This document shows positions 1-9,975 of a DNA stretch of 45,008 nt, piece after piece. Position numbers and translations under genes: made by a program. Each line of letters opens with the position of its first letter. The stretch's first letter is position 1. Source of the DNA: Hymenopellis radicata (taxonomy: Eukaryota; Basidiomycota; Agaricomycetes; Agaricales; Physalacriaceae); assembly GCA_015501595.1 (NCBI GenBank), contig JADNRX010000418.1:1-45008 (forward strand). The letters are read 5' to 3'. The notes under the pieces are model-generated. The model did not search any database, had not been told where the DNA came from, and saw only the letters and a list, made by a program, of their open reading frames with translations.

Positions 1-1095
1 TTCACAGGCCCAAAGGCGGTTTGGGCTCTGTACACCGGGGTGAAAATTTTGACCGGAACCGCTTACTGCTATCAGAAAGCGCGGAAATGACTGTTGTGGA
101 GGACCGCAGACGTAAACTGGACGTAAATCAGCTTTGGAGACAATTTGGAGAAGCGGAGGACCAAAAAGTTTAAGAAGCCAAGAAACAGGACCCCTGGCTA
201 TAGGGTTTGAACTTCGATCCCAAAGTTGGCCTTTTTGGTTCTTTCAAAATTTCCGGATTTTGGCCTGATTTGGCTTTTTTAATCGGAGTTCAAAGCCTGC
301 CAGGCAGATTTTCGGCCCGCTTCGCAGCCGACAGTCCATATATGTAAGGCGGCTTCCCACGGTCACGATTGTCGGTCCCTGGCGGATTTTTTGCTCGAAT
401 TTTGATCAAATTTGGTTCTTAGGCATGGTACATGGTGGACCAAAGGGGTCGAAATTTGGTCTTTTAGATTGGAGTTCATTCCCAAAATCGCCCAAATTTG
501 GTTTTTTTTGGATCGAAGTTCGAACCCTATAGCCGGGGGTCCTCAAGAAACGCGATCTGAAGACGTGACAGGTGGACACGTGCCGTGACATCCTTGGCGA
601 TTTTTGGCGGATTTGAGGCTCAAAACCTCCAAAATCTTGCGGATTTCAGGCCCATTTCAGACCTTTGGTCCGCCGGAGTCATAGGGGAGTTTCCCAGGGC
701 ATCACCTCATAGTTGTTTGGTGACAGGCGTCAACTTATTGACCGGTGTCTGAGGCCTGAGGGAGTATCAGTTGAACAACTGGCCATATGCTAGGAGGCGG
801 CAGTCAACTCAGCAAGATCGTTGCCAAGTCAGTACTAGTACTAGGCTCGCGAAGCGGATGGACCCGAGCCTACCAAGTCACCCACATGCTCTCTTCATAC
901 AGCACCGGGTCTCGTTACGATACCCAGCGAGGACTTTTTCGTTTCTCTCCACCATCCCTCCTTGATCCCTCCGCCCACTGGCAGGCTTAGCCACAAGTGA
1001 GTCATGTCCTGCGTTCTTTTCTGAGCCACCACTCGCTCCTATCTACATCCTGGACATCACGGCGGCCTGGCTCAATCTCTGCAGGACGGAAGTCT
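1..1095. other. Repeat-rich noncoding DNA
   Basis: I see no gene here. The stretch is full of loosely repeated GGATTT, GGCGGATTT and TTTGG words in both orientations and contains the foldback repeat annotated at 187-543. Small open frames around 770-990 have no recognisable domain and no intron logic. It looks like decayed transposon DNA, which is an inference from composition only. Confidence 0.5.
187..543. repeat. Foldback-type inverted repeat, about 35-bp arms
   Basis: The sequence at 187-221 reappears as its reverse complement at 509-543 with about three mismatches; both arms share the core GGCTATAGGGTT followed by GAACTTCGATCC. The loop is about 290 bp and itself contains half-matching blocks (GGAGTTCA, TTTGG words). 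This is the geometry of a foldback or MITE-like element. I could not define a target-site duplication, so the class is open. Confidence 0.6.
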
Positions 1096-1530
1096 TCTGG
1101 AGACTTAAACGAGGACGACTATTATTGACGTATACGCAACTTCTGGCACACATCCCGAGTTCCGGTTGAAAGATGTTGACTGGCGAGAAGTCAAAGACTT
1201 ATCGGGGTTGGTCGAGACATTGATAAAGAACGTTTGCGATTTCTCTCCTTCGTTTCGCTCACCACGCTGTCAAGTAGTACGTTCTCAAATTACTAAAGTG
1301 ACACAGGAAATCAACCTATGTTTCCGCAGACTTTCAGCTCTCACATCAATACTACGGACTGGCCATGGATCAATACTAGTCTGAGGCGGCGTCAGCATGA
1401 GGAGTCAGTTTCAGATTCGACGCCCATTCGGGAATCTCAGCAGAATGGGCCAAGCGCTATGGAGCATATTCCGCTACATGGCAGCCTGAGGACCGTCGAC
1501 TCGGATGATGGGCAAGCAAGTACTGTAATG
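1096..1530 (+). pseudogene. Relic of the 3' end of a DUF6535 gene
   Basis: The plus strand matches the end of the minus-strand DUF6535 gene at 14003-17362. About 70 codons at 1166-1384 align with its C-terminal region (DWREV, LVETLIKNV, CQVVRS). The small terminal intron is still visible as GTACGT at about 1278 and a CAG acceptor at about 1331, and the terminal exon continues through the motif LRRRQHEE to about 1430, with nucleotide similarity to about 1470. Everything upstream of roughly 1095 (N-terminal region, membrane segments, most of the helical part) is gone, so this is a truncated, nonfunctional remnant. Its orientation is opposite to the four large copies between 14 and 34.5 kb. Confidence 0.8.
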
Positions 1531-1557
1531 TAGTATGCCTGATTTCCTGATGGTATA

Positions 1558-1815
1558 CTGTACTCTTTCAACGACCGTATCTTCACGGCCTGTGATGCGT
1601 TATGGTACATCTTCATTTTTGAACATCTTCATTAGGGTCAAAAACAGCGCAAATTTCCTTATTTGGACGGCCCGCCCTTGGGCGGGCCGAAATTTTTGCT
1701 ATTTTGGGCGTCCCACACCTAAAAATCTGGACCGTGATGCATTATGGTGTATCTAGATCTTCATTTCACATGCGCGCGTGATGTGTTATGTGAAAATGCG
1801 GTCGAAAGAGTACAG
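1558..1815. mobile_element. 258-bp MITE with TA target duplication
   Basis: The left end reads CTGTACTCTTTC and the right end GAAAGAGTACAG, a perfect 12-bp terminal inverted repeat that continues imperfectly to about 28 bp (GACCG...TTCAC). Both ends are flanked by TA (1556-1557 and 1816-1817), the duplication expected for Tc1/mariner-type elements. The middle holds a perfect palindrome of 10-bp arms (CGGCCCGCCC, about 1669-1690) and a direct repeat of GTGATGC-TTATGGT at 1592 and 1733. There is no coding capacity, so it would be non-autonomous. Confidence 0.75.
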
Positions 1816-2152
1816 TATTTTGATTGTACTATAATCGGAGTTATCTAGGAACACATATACACGTAGTATGGACATATTTTCAACATGGAAACGCATGACA
1901 AGGAGGAATTCAAAAGAAAGTCAGCACGTGAAGGGAGGATTAGGGGTCGTGACCGTGTAAGCTCAGGACAAACAATATGTCCGCTCGGCTGCCTCCTTGT
2001 TTCCTTCCACGATGATCCGGCTCTAAGCGGAAATTTTCTATGTATCGGTTATCCTCGTCGTGCGATCGATAGACATGTCTCTTACTCGTATGTTCGCTAC
2101 CTTTTCCATTGTAAAATTTTGCTGAAGAGGAATAGGAACGAGAAGCAATGAA
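1816..2152 (+). other. RCC1 gene upstream region; possible first exon
   Basis: An ATG at 1885 opens about 24 basic codons that end at a good donor, GTAAGC, near 1957. This could be a first exon of the RCC1-family gene, whose coding frame at 2153 has no in-frame ATG. I cannot fix the acceptor, so the link is a guess. Nothing else is visible here. Confidence 0.25.
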
Positions 2153-3890
2153 GTGCTTTCCTTGTCGACTAGGGCGCAGAAATACGTGAAGACTGTGCCA
2201 GCACAGAACGAAAAGAAACGATACCAGCCTGTGCCAGCACATAATGGCAAGAAACGAAAACTATCCCATGAATACCAGGAGCTAGAGCAGCCTCAAAAAA
2301 GGGCGCGCACGACGAGCCTACCGAGTACTGTCCCGCTTTTAAAGGCATCCTTAGCGCCGACGACGCTTTTCGTTCATGGAGCCGGTGGATCTGGTCAGTT
2401 GGGATTGGGACCGGATGTTCTCGATGAAGTGGCACGCCCGAGGCTGCATGACAAATTTACGGAAGGGATCCAGTGTTTGGCGGCGGGTGGCATGCATTCC
2501 CTGCTCATTGACCGTAATGGCAAGGTGCGTTTCTCGCACTCGCCTTAAGATTTCTCTTATCTTTCTCCTAGCTTTGGTCTTGGGGCTCAAACGACGACCT
2601 CGCCTTGGGCAGACGCACCGAGAATGTCCCTGGCATGGAGCCTGATGAACTGGAAGCAATGCCACTGCCGGTGGAGGGTCTCTCTGACTTTATTGCGGTC
2701 GCTGCAGATGCAGGAGACTGTATGAGCGTCGTACTTGGCTCTCAAGGACAACTACGCGTGTGGGGAACGTTCAGGGTATGCCGGCCGCTGGTACAATTCA
2801 GATTAGAATCTAAAGTATCACAATTTCAAGGCAGAAGATGGCTCGACATCCTTTGACGGCGATCCTACACATCCACCCAAAGCCCTTGAACCCCAGATCT
2901 ATTCTGCCCTCGCTCGACATCGGATCTGTCAAGTCAAGTGTGGCACGAGCCATATTTTGGCCCTGACCACCGACGGACACGTCTTCACTTGGGGTTTTGG
3001 ATTGCGCTCCCAGCTTGGACGTTTGGATCACCATGCTGCGACGTCACTTACGCCGGAAACTCTGTCGCTGAAGCGCATAGTTCTCATTGGCGCCGGCGCA
3101 AACCAGTCGTTTGCTGTGGACAAAGATGGAGTCGTATATGCGTGGGGTTTGAACCATATGCATCAACTAGGACTGAACAGTGACGAGGAAAGTGTTTTGA
3201 TGCCCACTGCTATAGGTCCACTGCATCCCAGACATCATGGCGGTGCCAAGGTCATCGCTATTGAATGCGGGTAGGTCTTTTTCTTCGTTTCGCCATCCCG
3301 TTCGCTTATGTTTGCTTTGATCCTCGCCAGAGAGTTTCACACCCTCTTCCTCCTCAGTAACGGCGAACTCTGGGGCTGTGGACGCTGCGACGAGCATGCT
3401 CTAGGTCTCGCGCCCAACCACCCGTCCATGCTTCATGTTCTACAAGTGCATCAAAACGAGCTTCCTGCTATCCGAGCGCGCCTCGCAGAGAAGTTTGCGT
3501 GCTCCATCGACGACCCGCAGATCGCTCACCCCAAGATTGATTTGCACATACGTGAACCTGTTCGTATCGCCTTCCCTCCCCGCCCACGGAAAGTGATCCG
3601 ACACCTTCCTTGCCGGTAGACGGCTTTTCCGAAACAAAGATTGTGTCGGTGGCGTGTGGGCCGAGATACAGCGTTGCATGTTCAGAAGAGGGAACATTGT
3701 ACGCCTGGGGAGTAGGCATTACCGCACAGTTGGGTCTAGGTCCCAATGCAGAAATAGCGGAAACACCGACGAGAGTGAGGAGCAAGGGCTTGAAGGAGTA
3801 CATTGCACGGGAAGTGAGTGCCGGGGGACAGCATGTGCTTGTCAGGTCAGTCAATTCACGTTCGGTCTTGTCAGTTCTAGTGGTAACTGA
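2153..3890 (+). CDS. RCC1-family beta-propeller protein, likely Ran GEF
   Basis: Seven RCC1 blades can be read across exons ..2524, 2572-2775, 2831-3270, 3331-.. and ..3845: GGSGQLGLG, LWSWGSNDDLALG, LRVWGTF, FTWGFGLRSQLG, YAWGLNHMHQLG, LWGCGRCDEHALG and YAWGVGITAQLGLG. RCC1 proteins (Pim1/Srm1 in yeasts) load GTP onto Ran on chromatin; this role is by family. An N-terminal basic stretch (KKRK...QKRAR) looks like a bipartite nuclear signal. The start is unresolved: the frame from 2153 begins with GTG and has no ATG, so an upstream exon is probable. Near 3590-3610 the frame shifts by one; either the conserved EPVRIAFPP exon is frameshifted or a 68-bp intron (3552-3619, donor GTGAAC) removes it. 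The last intron (3846-3874 or -3880) would be only 29-35 bp. The gene may therefore be damaged or the sequence may hold an indel. Confidence 0.8.
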
Positions 3891-4771
3891 CCGTGGTTAC
3901 CGTACTAGTGCCTCACGGAACGGCAATACACTGTAAGTAATGACAGGTGCCGATGTACATTCCTGTGTATGTAAACGCAATAGACTCGCCCAGAGTCATC
4001 TCGGTCTATATTCGGTTGAATGCAAATCCAGCTCTATGCGGGTATCGCTCTGGGACCTTCATTTCATGCTTACGTTCAGTGGCAGGACACCGTACCTGTG
4101 TACCTTTCCTTGGTCTGCATTTAGAGGTCCCAAACAGACTTCAGATTTCTAGGCCCATAAGGCGCAGTCGGGTTCTCGTAATCGGACGGTCTGCGTCACT
4201 AAACGGCGCTCGTGGCTCGCCACCTCACCCACCACTAACGCGAAGGAATACATTGTTAGCCACATAAAACCCAATTCTCTCGTGAGTCGCCGGTCTAATC
4301 TTATCGATGAAACCACATTCTGACCTTAATGCAATGTATTGTTAGAGGAGATGCAATTATTGTGTACTTGTCGTAAACCCACCCCAAGATAGCTACCAGA
4401 ACCATCATTGCGGTTCTAGTCCACCTGTGCTCGACAGCCGCGAGTTTCAGTGCGTGGTAAGTACCGATCTTGGGCTAGACAAGTGCGTTGGCGGGTTCGT
4501 ATAGTGCGGCCAGGAGGCCCTCTACCTGGATATGGCATCGCCGCATCGAAAGCGTGAACCCATTTGGTTCATGAAACCAAAACATAGCCGGTATGTGCAC
4601 AAACGCGCTTGGGTGGGCTCCGATGCTTGGACGTGGGCTGACGTGAGTTACGAGGCTCCATCTCCAGCCATATGGAGGCCGTTCAGAAGGTTATAAAAGC
4701 CTACTCGAGAATGAGTGGAGTATCATCAGCCCGTTCTTCTCTTTTTCCTCTTCTTCGTCTGCTTCCTTCCG
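3891..4771. other. RCC1-laccase intergenic region
   Basis: This stretch separates two plus-strand genes. Short open frames (for example at 3947-4267) lack recognisable domains and splice structure. The last 100 bp hold the laccase core promoter. I see no other gene, repeat or RNA. Confidence 0.5.
4692..4698 (+). promoter_or_regulatory. TATA box of the laccase gene
   Basis: TATAAAA lies 80 bp upstream of the laccase ATG at 4772, a normal distance for a basidiomycete TATA promoter. The transcription start itself was not identified. Confidence 0.65.
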
Positions 4772-7011
4772 ATGTTTCGACTGAGCTCTGCGTTTGTCCT
4801 ATGTGCCCTCGCTGGCCTGGGATCTGCCATCGAGGTTATAGGTCCCTCTGGCGACATGCACGTCGTCAATGCGCAACTGGCCCCCGATGGAACCAGTCGT
4901 TCGTGAGTGTCGAACAGATGTTATTCAGCGAAGAGCTCCATACTCATTTTCTTTTCAGAACGGTTGTCGTGAACGGTCAATTCCCCGGACCCGTTATTCG
5001 AGGCGTCAAGGTAAAAATACTCCAAGCGCACTTCTCGCGCCTCTTAATTAACGCGTCGCGCAGGGAGATCGCTTTTCGCTCAACGTTATTGACGAATTGC
5101 ATGATAACACTATGCGTCAAAGCACTAGTATCGTGCGTTGCCTTCGTATCTACGCAGCGCTAGCACCGAACTAAGTTGGTTGATTTAGCATTGGCACGGT
5201 CTCTTCCAGCACGGGACAAACTACGCGGATGGACCCAGCTTCGTGACGCAATGTCCTATAGCTCGGAATCACTCGTTTTTGTACGACTTTGAAGTCCCCG
5301 ACCAGGCGGGCTCGTTCTGGTACCACTCTCACTTGAGCGTCCAATACTGCGACGGTTTGCGAGGCGCGTTCGTCGTGTATGATGGCGAAGACGGTGTCAA
5401 CGACCCACATCGCGCTCTGTATGATGTTGATGACGGTGGGTCATATGTCTCTCTGTCCTTCAATTGCTAGTGTTCTAATTTGGGCGTTTCATGTAGAAAC
5501 GACGATCATCACTTTGGCAGACTGGTAGGCATCATCTGCGTTACATATTCCGGTGCCATGGGGGTTGACACACACATACAGGTATCAGTTGCCCTCGCCG
5601 CAACTGTTGTTGGTCGCAGGAGCTAAGGTGGGGAATACGACGCTTATCAATGGAAAGGGACGGTTTGGAGGGAATGTATGTCGGAGAGCTTTATTCTCTG
5701 ATACACGACATTGACATTGTTTTAGCCCACGGCAGAGCTCGCGGTCATCAATGTATCTCCCGGAAAACGCTACCGCTTCCGCATCATCTCCATCTCCTGC
5801 AGCCCCAACTACATCTTCTCCATCGACGGCCACAACCTGACGCTCATCGAAACCGACGGCGAGAACATCACGCCCATCACTGTCAACGCCATCGACGTCT
5901 TCGCGGGGCAGCGCTACTCGGCGGTGCTCGAGGCGACCCAGCCGGTGGGGAACTACTGGGTGCGCGCCGAGCCCAACATCAACCAGTTCACCGACTTTGA
6001 GAACGGGATCAACTCGGCCATCCTGCGCTACGACGGCGCTGAGATCGCCGAGCCGACCACGTCCGCGCCGCCGGACCTCACGCCCGTGAGCGAAGCCGCT
6101 CTGCACGCGCTGGAAGCGCCGGGTGCGCCTGGGCAGCCGTTCCCCGGCGGGGCTGATGTGGTGCTGAATATGGAGGTTGGGTTCGATCCTGTGACGCAGC
6201 TGTTTAGCATCAACAACAACTCGTTCTTCCCGCCGACTGTTCCTGTGCTGCTGCAGATTCTCAGTGGGACGCACAAGGCGCAGGAGCTCCTGCCTACCGG
6301 GAGTGTCTTTGGGCTTCCGCTGAATAGGAGTGTCGAGATTAATCTTTTTGGGGGAAGTGCTCCTGGGTCGCCGGTTAGTTTGTCTTGATGCGTGTATTTC
6401 GATGCTGATGCGCTTTGGGTAGCATCCTTTCCACTTGCACGGGGTGGGTGTTCATTGCTGTGCGATCTTTGAGGATGTGAGCTGACGCTGGCGTTTTAGC
6501 ATACCTTTGATGTCGTCAAGACCTGGGACAGCGATACTTTCAACTTTGTTAATCCTGTTCGTCATTTTCGCTAGCGTTGTTCTGAGTCTTGGGCTGATAC
6601 ACGCAATTTCTTGTAGGTCCGACGCGACGTTACTCCCGTCTTCGCAGGTAACCTTACCACTCTTCGTTTCAACACCGACAACCCGGGACCTTGGTTCTTG
6701 CATTGGTGCGTCTGCTCAACATGCGTTCTTGAACATACCGCTGACTTGTGTGTGGGATAGCCATATTGATTTCCATTTGGATGCGTACGTGGCGTTATCG
6801 TTGATCTGCGTTGGAGTGACACTTATGTGTTTCTTTGTAGTGGCCTTGCAGTGGTCATGGCGGAAGATGTTCCTGATGTGAAAGCCACAGAGAATGTCCC
6901 AGGTAAGCGGACTCTCATGTTCCTCAACGCGGACTTACACACAAGTTGTTTTTAGAATCCTGGAAAGAACTTTGCCCCATCTACGACAGGCTCCCCGACG
7001 ACCAGCTTTGA
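4772..7011 (+). CDS. lcc: Secreted laccase (multicopper oxidase), complete, 13 exons
   Basis: Exons 4772-4902, 4959-5010, 5064-5132, 5189-5435, 5497-5524, 5582-5675, 5726-6373, 6423-6443, 6500-6556, 6617-6705, 6761-6784, 6841-6902 and 6956-7011 join in phase to 525 codons, the usual laccase length. Residues 1-19 form a signal peptide ending near GLGSA. All four copper signatures are present: HWHG with DG and QCPI at family spacing, [24 protein letters not shown], and [13 protein letters not shown]. Laccases oxidise phenols with a type-1 copper and reduce O2 to water at the trinuclear site; the secreted enzyme acts on lignin-derived phenols, pigments or xenobiotics. The residue ten after the type-1 Cys is Leu, the class associated with intermediate redox potential. 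Exons of 21, 24 and 28 bp encode part of the copper site. The ATG at 4772 is preferred over one at 4715 because it directly starts the signal peptide and follows the TATA box at the right distance. Confidence 0.95.
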
Positions 7012-7578
7012 ACACTACTATTCGTTCCTTTCTTTCTCTCTTTTTTTTTATTTGACACTTTGTAAGTTATTGTATTACGGACGATTTTGGGTATAATCGG
7101 GTTATTGGGTATCTACGCATCTTATAATATGAAAGTTGAACTTGAACTTGAACTTCTCATTGCTTCAGTACCATCATTATTAAGTCTCGCAGCGTTTGGA
7201 CGTTGAATAACTTGAACTCATACGGCATTGAGCTTCAGCGCTTCAAAAACAAGACGCTCTTACATTCTTTGGGCTTCAACAGTTATCCGTTGACTTGATG
7301 GTCGACTCAACATCCTCGGATCCGCGCGTACAGACGAACGCTATATCCAAGGCCTCCTCAGTCCGAGAACAACAAAGTTTTCGTCGTTATGTGTGATCGA
7401 TCCCCGCTAGTTGATCACAAAGCAAGAGCCCTTCAATCAAGCGGAACTGCAGTCTATGCTTTATGTGAAGCGCCTTATCGTCGGCTTGGTCACTGCGACT
7501 GCCTAATGCCTGACAGTGTTGTCCGTCGATTAGGGATAGCTAGACCCAAGCTAGAAGCTTAGTAGTAGTACTAGTAGC
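7012..7578. other. Laccase 3' flank, no gene
   Basis: A T-rich tract follows the laccase stop (about 7030-7060), and a short TTGAAC tandem run lies at about 7136-7157. No coding frame or RNA was recognised before the MITE. Confidence 0.5.
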
Positions 7579-8009
7579 CTAGATCTGCAGTGTTGTCATT
7601 AAGACCTAAGTCTTAAATGCATTTAACCCTTATTAAGACCTAAGTGTTAAGTCTTAACAAAGTTGGGAAGAGCTTTAAGACCTTCTTAAGTCTTAAAGAG
7701 CTTGAGTCACCTGACCATTAGCTGATCAGTACAGCTAGTCGATGCACAACCACTAGCAGAAGGCTCTCAGTGAGCAGGAACGACTGATGGAGCTTCTACA
7801 GGTCATGTATTCTGATGAACTACCTGACAATGGTGAACTTAACAGCTCCGGGGAAGAATATAACTCTCAAAATACCTGATCTGTACCTTGCACTGCCACT
7901 CTTAATTAAGACTTAAATCATGCTGTCTTAATTAAGACTTGTTAATGTTTAAGACCTTCACAAAAATCTGGGTCTTAATTAGGACCTTAATGACAACACT
8001 GCTAGATCT
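7579..8009. mobile_element. hAT-type MITE, 415 bp, with 8-bp target duplication
   Basis: The element body is 7587-8001. The 8-bp word CTAGATCT occurs exactly on both sides (7579-7586 and 8002-8009), the duplication size of hAT transposons. The ends form a terminal inverted repeat, CAGTGTTGTCATTAAG on the left and its reverse complement on the right. The interior is A/T-rich and packed with about a dozen TTAAGAC or GTCTTAA words in both orientations, like the subterminal repeats bound by hAT transposases. No open frame is present, so it depends on a transposase elsewhere. The perfect duplication suggests a fairly recent insertion. Confidence 0.9.
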
Positions 8010-8660
8010 TGAGCTAGACTATCGACAACTCGAAAGTACACAATATTGTATACACGTTTGATTGATGTACTTTTTTTCGCATTCGTCACGGCGAGGCCCT
8101 ATAGCCTTCGTCTGTAACCGAGGATTTTGAGTCGACCGTCAAGTCAACAACCGGGGAATAGGGATAGCGTAGACTATAATTATTCACAGGTACTGGATTC
8201 TTTTTTCTGCATCGACGTCACATCTTACATAGCGGGGCCTCGGAAAATGCGCCACACATTGGATGTAGCAGGTTGACGAAGAAGCGTCAGGTGCACGTCT
8301 CGTCACGAAGCTCCGGCAGCGACGTACGCGTCTAAAGATAGTCATACGGCATTGGCAGCCGAACGATCCGATATGCGCAAGTAAGGCTTCCATCGTTGTC
8401 GGTTCTCGACTGCCCGGTTGCTGGCATTGCGCTTCCTGAAGTAAACTTGTTATCGCTTGGACCTTCTCAAGTTCCGAAACCCCAAGAACCCCCACTTGAG
8501 CCAAGCGAATTGGACCTTGCGACCATCGGACGCCACGTCATTCAATCTTACCATGTCTGGAACCAGCTCTTCCAGGACTTGCATATTTCCCGTACTTATG
8601 CCTAAACGATGGTATAAAATTAAATCGATTATTATAACTCTATATGTGATATTTTTGCAC
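8010..8660. other. Intergenic, no supported gene
   Basis: This lies downstream of the ERG25 stop. Open frames on both strands at 8184-8605 overlap each other and show no domain, start context or introns. A short match (GGAAAATGCGCCACACA at about 8243) recurs near 35633, so part of it may be a dispersed repeat. Confidence 0.45.
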
Positions 8661-9789
8661 TCAATCCTGCTTGCCGTTCCTCACGACATCCCGTTCAGCC
8701 TCAATGCCTTCTCGCTCCACCTGCTCAAGCAGTTGACGCTCGATGGCCAGACGCTCCTCCGTTGAGCGGCCCTTGGCCTGGTTGATGCGCTCACGGTATT
8801 TGAGGTAGTTGGTGTCGGTGCCAAAGATCCTGTCCCACCACCGGAACGACGTGGAAAAGTTGTTGGTGAAGGACATGTGATGGAAGTCGTGGTGCTCGGC
8901 GCCGGACCAGAACGGCACGATGTGTTGGAGTGACCATGGGAAGTCTGAGTATTATTATGGTAAGCGAAAGAAGGGGGAAGGTATTGGGGCGACATACCAT
9001 ATCCACTGTGGGCGTCGATGGCCTGGAAGAGGCGCAGCGTAATCCAAACGTACATGGTCACGATGTGGAAGTTGCGGGTCAAGGCGCAGTACATCAAAGG
9101 ACCCATCAACGTGCCCGTACCGAGAATGAGGACTTCGGCAGGATGGGCATACTCTGCAGCAAGACCAAAGGGCGCAGAGTATTTGTGGTGGATCTTGTGA
9201 ATGTGCTTGTATAGCAGAGGTGTGTGGAGAGCACGGTGGGCAGCCCAGTGGAAGAGGTCTTCAAAGAAGAAGAAAAAGAAGACCTGGGGCGCCATCGTCT
9301 TGAGGTTAGGCAACGGGACTTGGTACGTCGACATGCCGATCGACTCGGCGAGCGGATGGAAGAGCCAAATCTATAACGACCCGTTAGACAACGAGAAACA
9401 GTCTATGATAACACGCACGGTAGGCAGCTCGATAGTGAAATGAGCGAACAAGACCTGTCTGGTGCATTCCCATTGCTCCTGCGGTGTCGGGATTTTGGTA
9501 GCCTGCAGCTTCCAGCGCCTAAAGTACGGAATAGCGTCGATGATAATCCAGGGAATGCTGCGGCCAAAGTAGACAATCTGGGCGTCGAGGTCGAGTCAAA
9601 TCTCGGCGTAGAAAAAAGGTAGTCTGGACACACCTCGTGCAGTAAAAAGCTCATCAAGCCTGTGGCAATTATAGGGTTGTCTATCCAGACATACCACGCC
9701 ACCCATTGCTGCTCGAACCAAGTCAGCGACGAGTAGTCGGTGTCGGAGTAGAGGTCCGCGAACGACGACGACGTGTTGTTGAAGGTCAT
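8661..9789 (-). CDS. ERG25: Methylsterol monooxygenase (sterol C4-methyl oxidase)
   Basis: Exons (minus) 9789-9634, 9577-9419, 9370-8998 and 8944-8661 join in phase to 323 residues, close to yeast Erg25. The protein carries the three histidine clusters of membrane di-iron hydroxylases: [14 protein letters not shown] and EHHDFHH. Family-specific stretches are clear, including [11 protein letters not shown] near residue 45, [14 protein letters not shown] near 70, [24 protein letters not shown] and SGYDFPWSL. Erg25 sits in the ER membrane and oxidises the C4 methyl groups of 4,4-dimethylzymosterol with NAD(P)H, O2 and cytochrome b5 during ergosterol synthesis. The ATG at 9789 gives an N-terminus like other fungal Erg25. 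A run of six Phe (QVFFFFFFE) lies in a membrane segment. It is on the same strand as the sirtuin upstream, whose stop is about 190 bp away. Confidence 0.95.
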
Positions 9790-9975
9790 GGCAGGTCCAA
9801 AGCAACGTCCCACACTTCTCGTGCCACTTTTGAATTTTCCATGAGCGTGAGAGTTTTGTCTGTTTTAGGAGCTAAACGCGCACCTGGGTCTGCACCGTGA
9901 TCACGAGCACTGGTTGTATACATGCGGCCAAGAACTCAAATCTTCATTTATTTCTCATAGCCCATAGCTCATAGC

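Noticed and set aside
187..228. tRNA-like T-arm words (GGTTTGAACTTCGATCCC)
   Set aside because: No D-arm, anticodon stem or acceptor pairing around it, and the mirrored copy at 509-543 explains it as an inverted repeat.
3947..4267. A 106-codon frame after the RCC1 gene
   Set aside because: No domain, no splice structure and a composition unlike neighbouring exons; it lies in the laccase upstream region.
5585..6274. A 229-codon minus-strand frame
   Set aside because: It is the antisense shadow of the large laccase exon, in GC-rich codons; the plus strand carries unmistakable laccase sequence.
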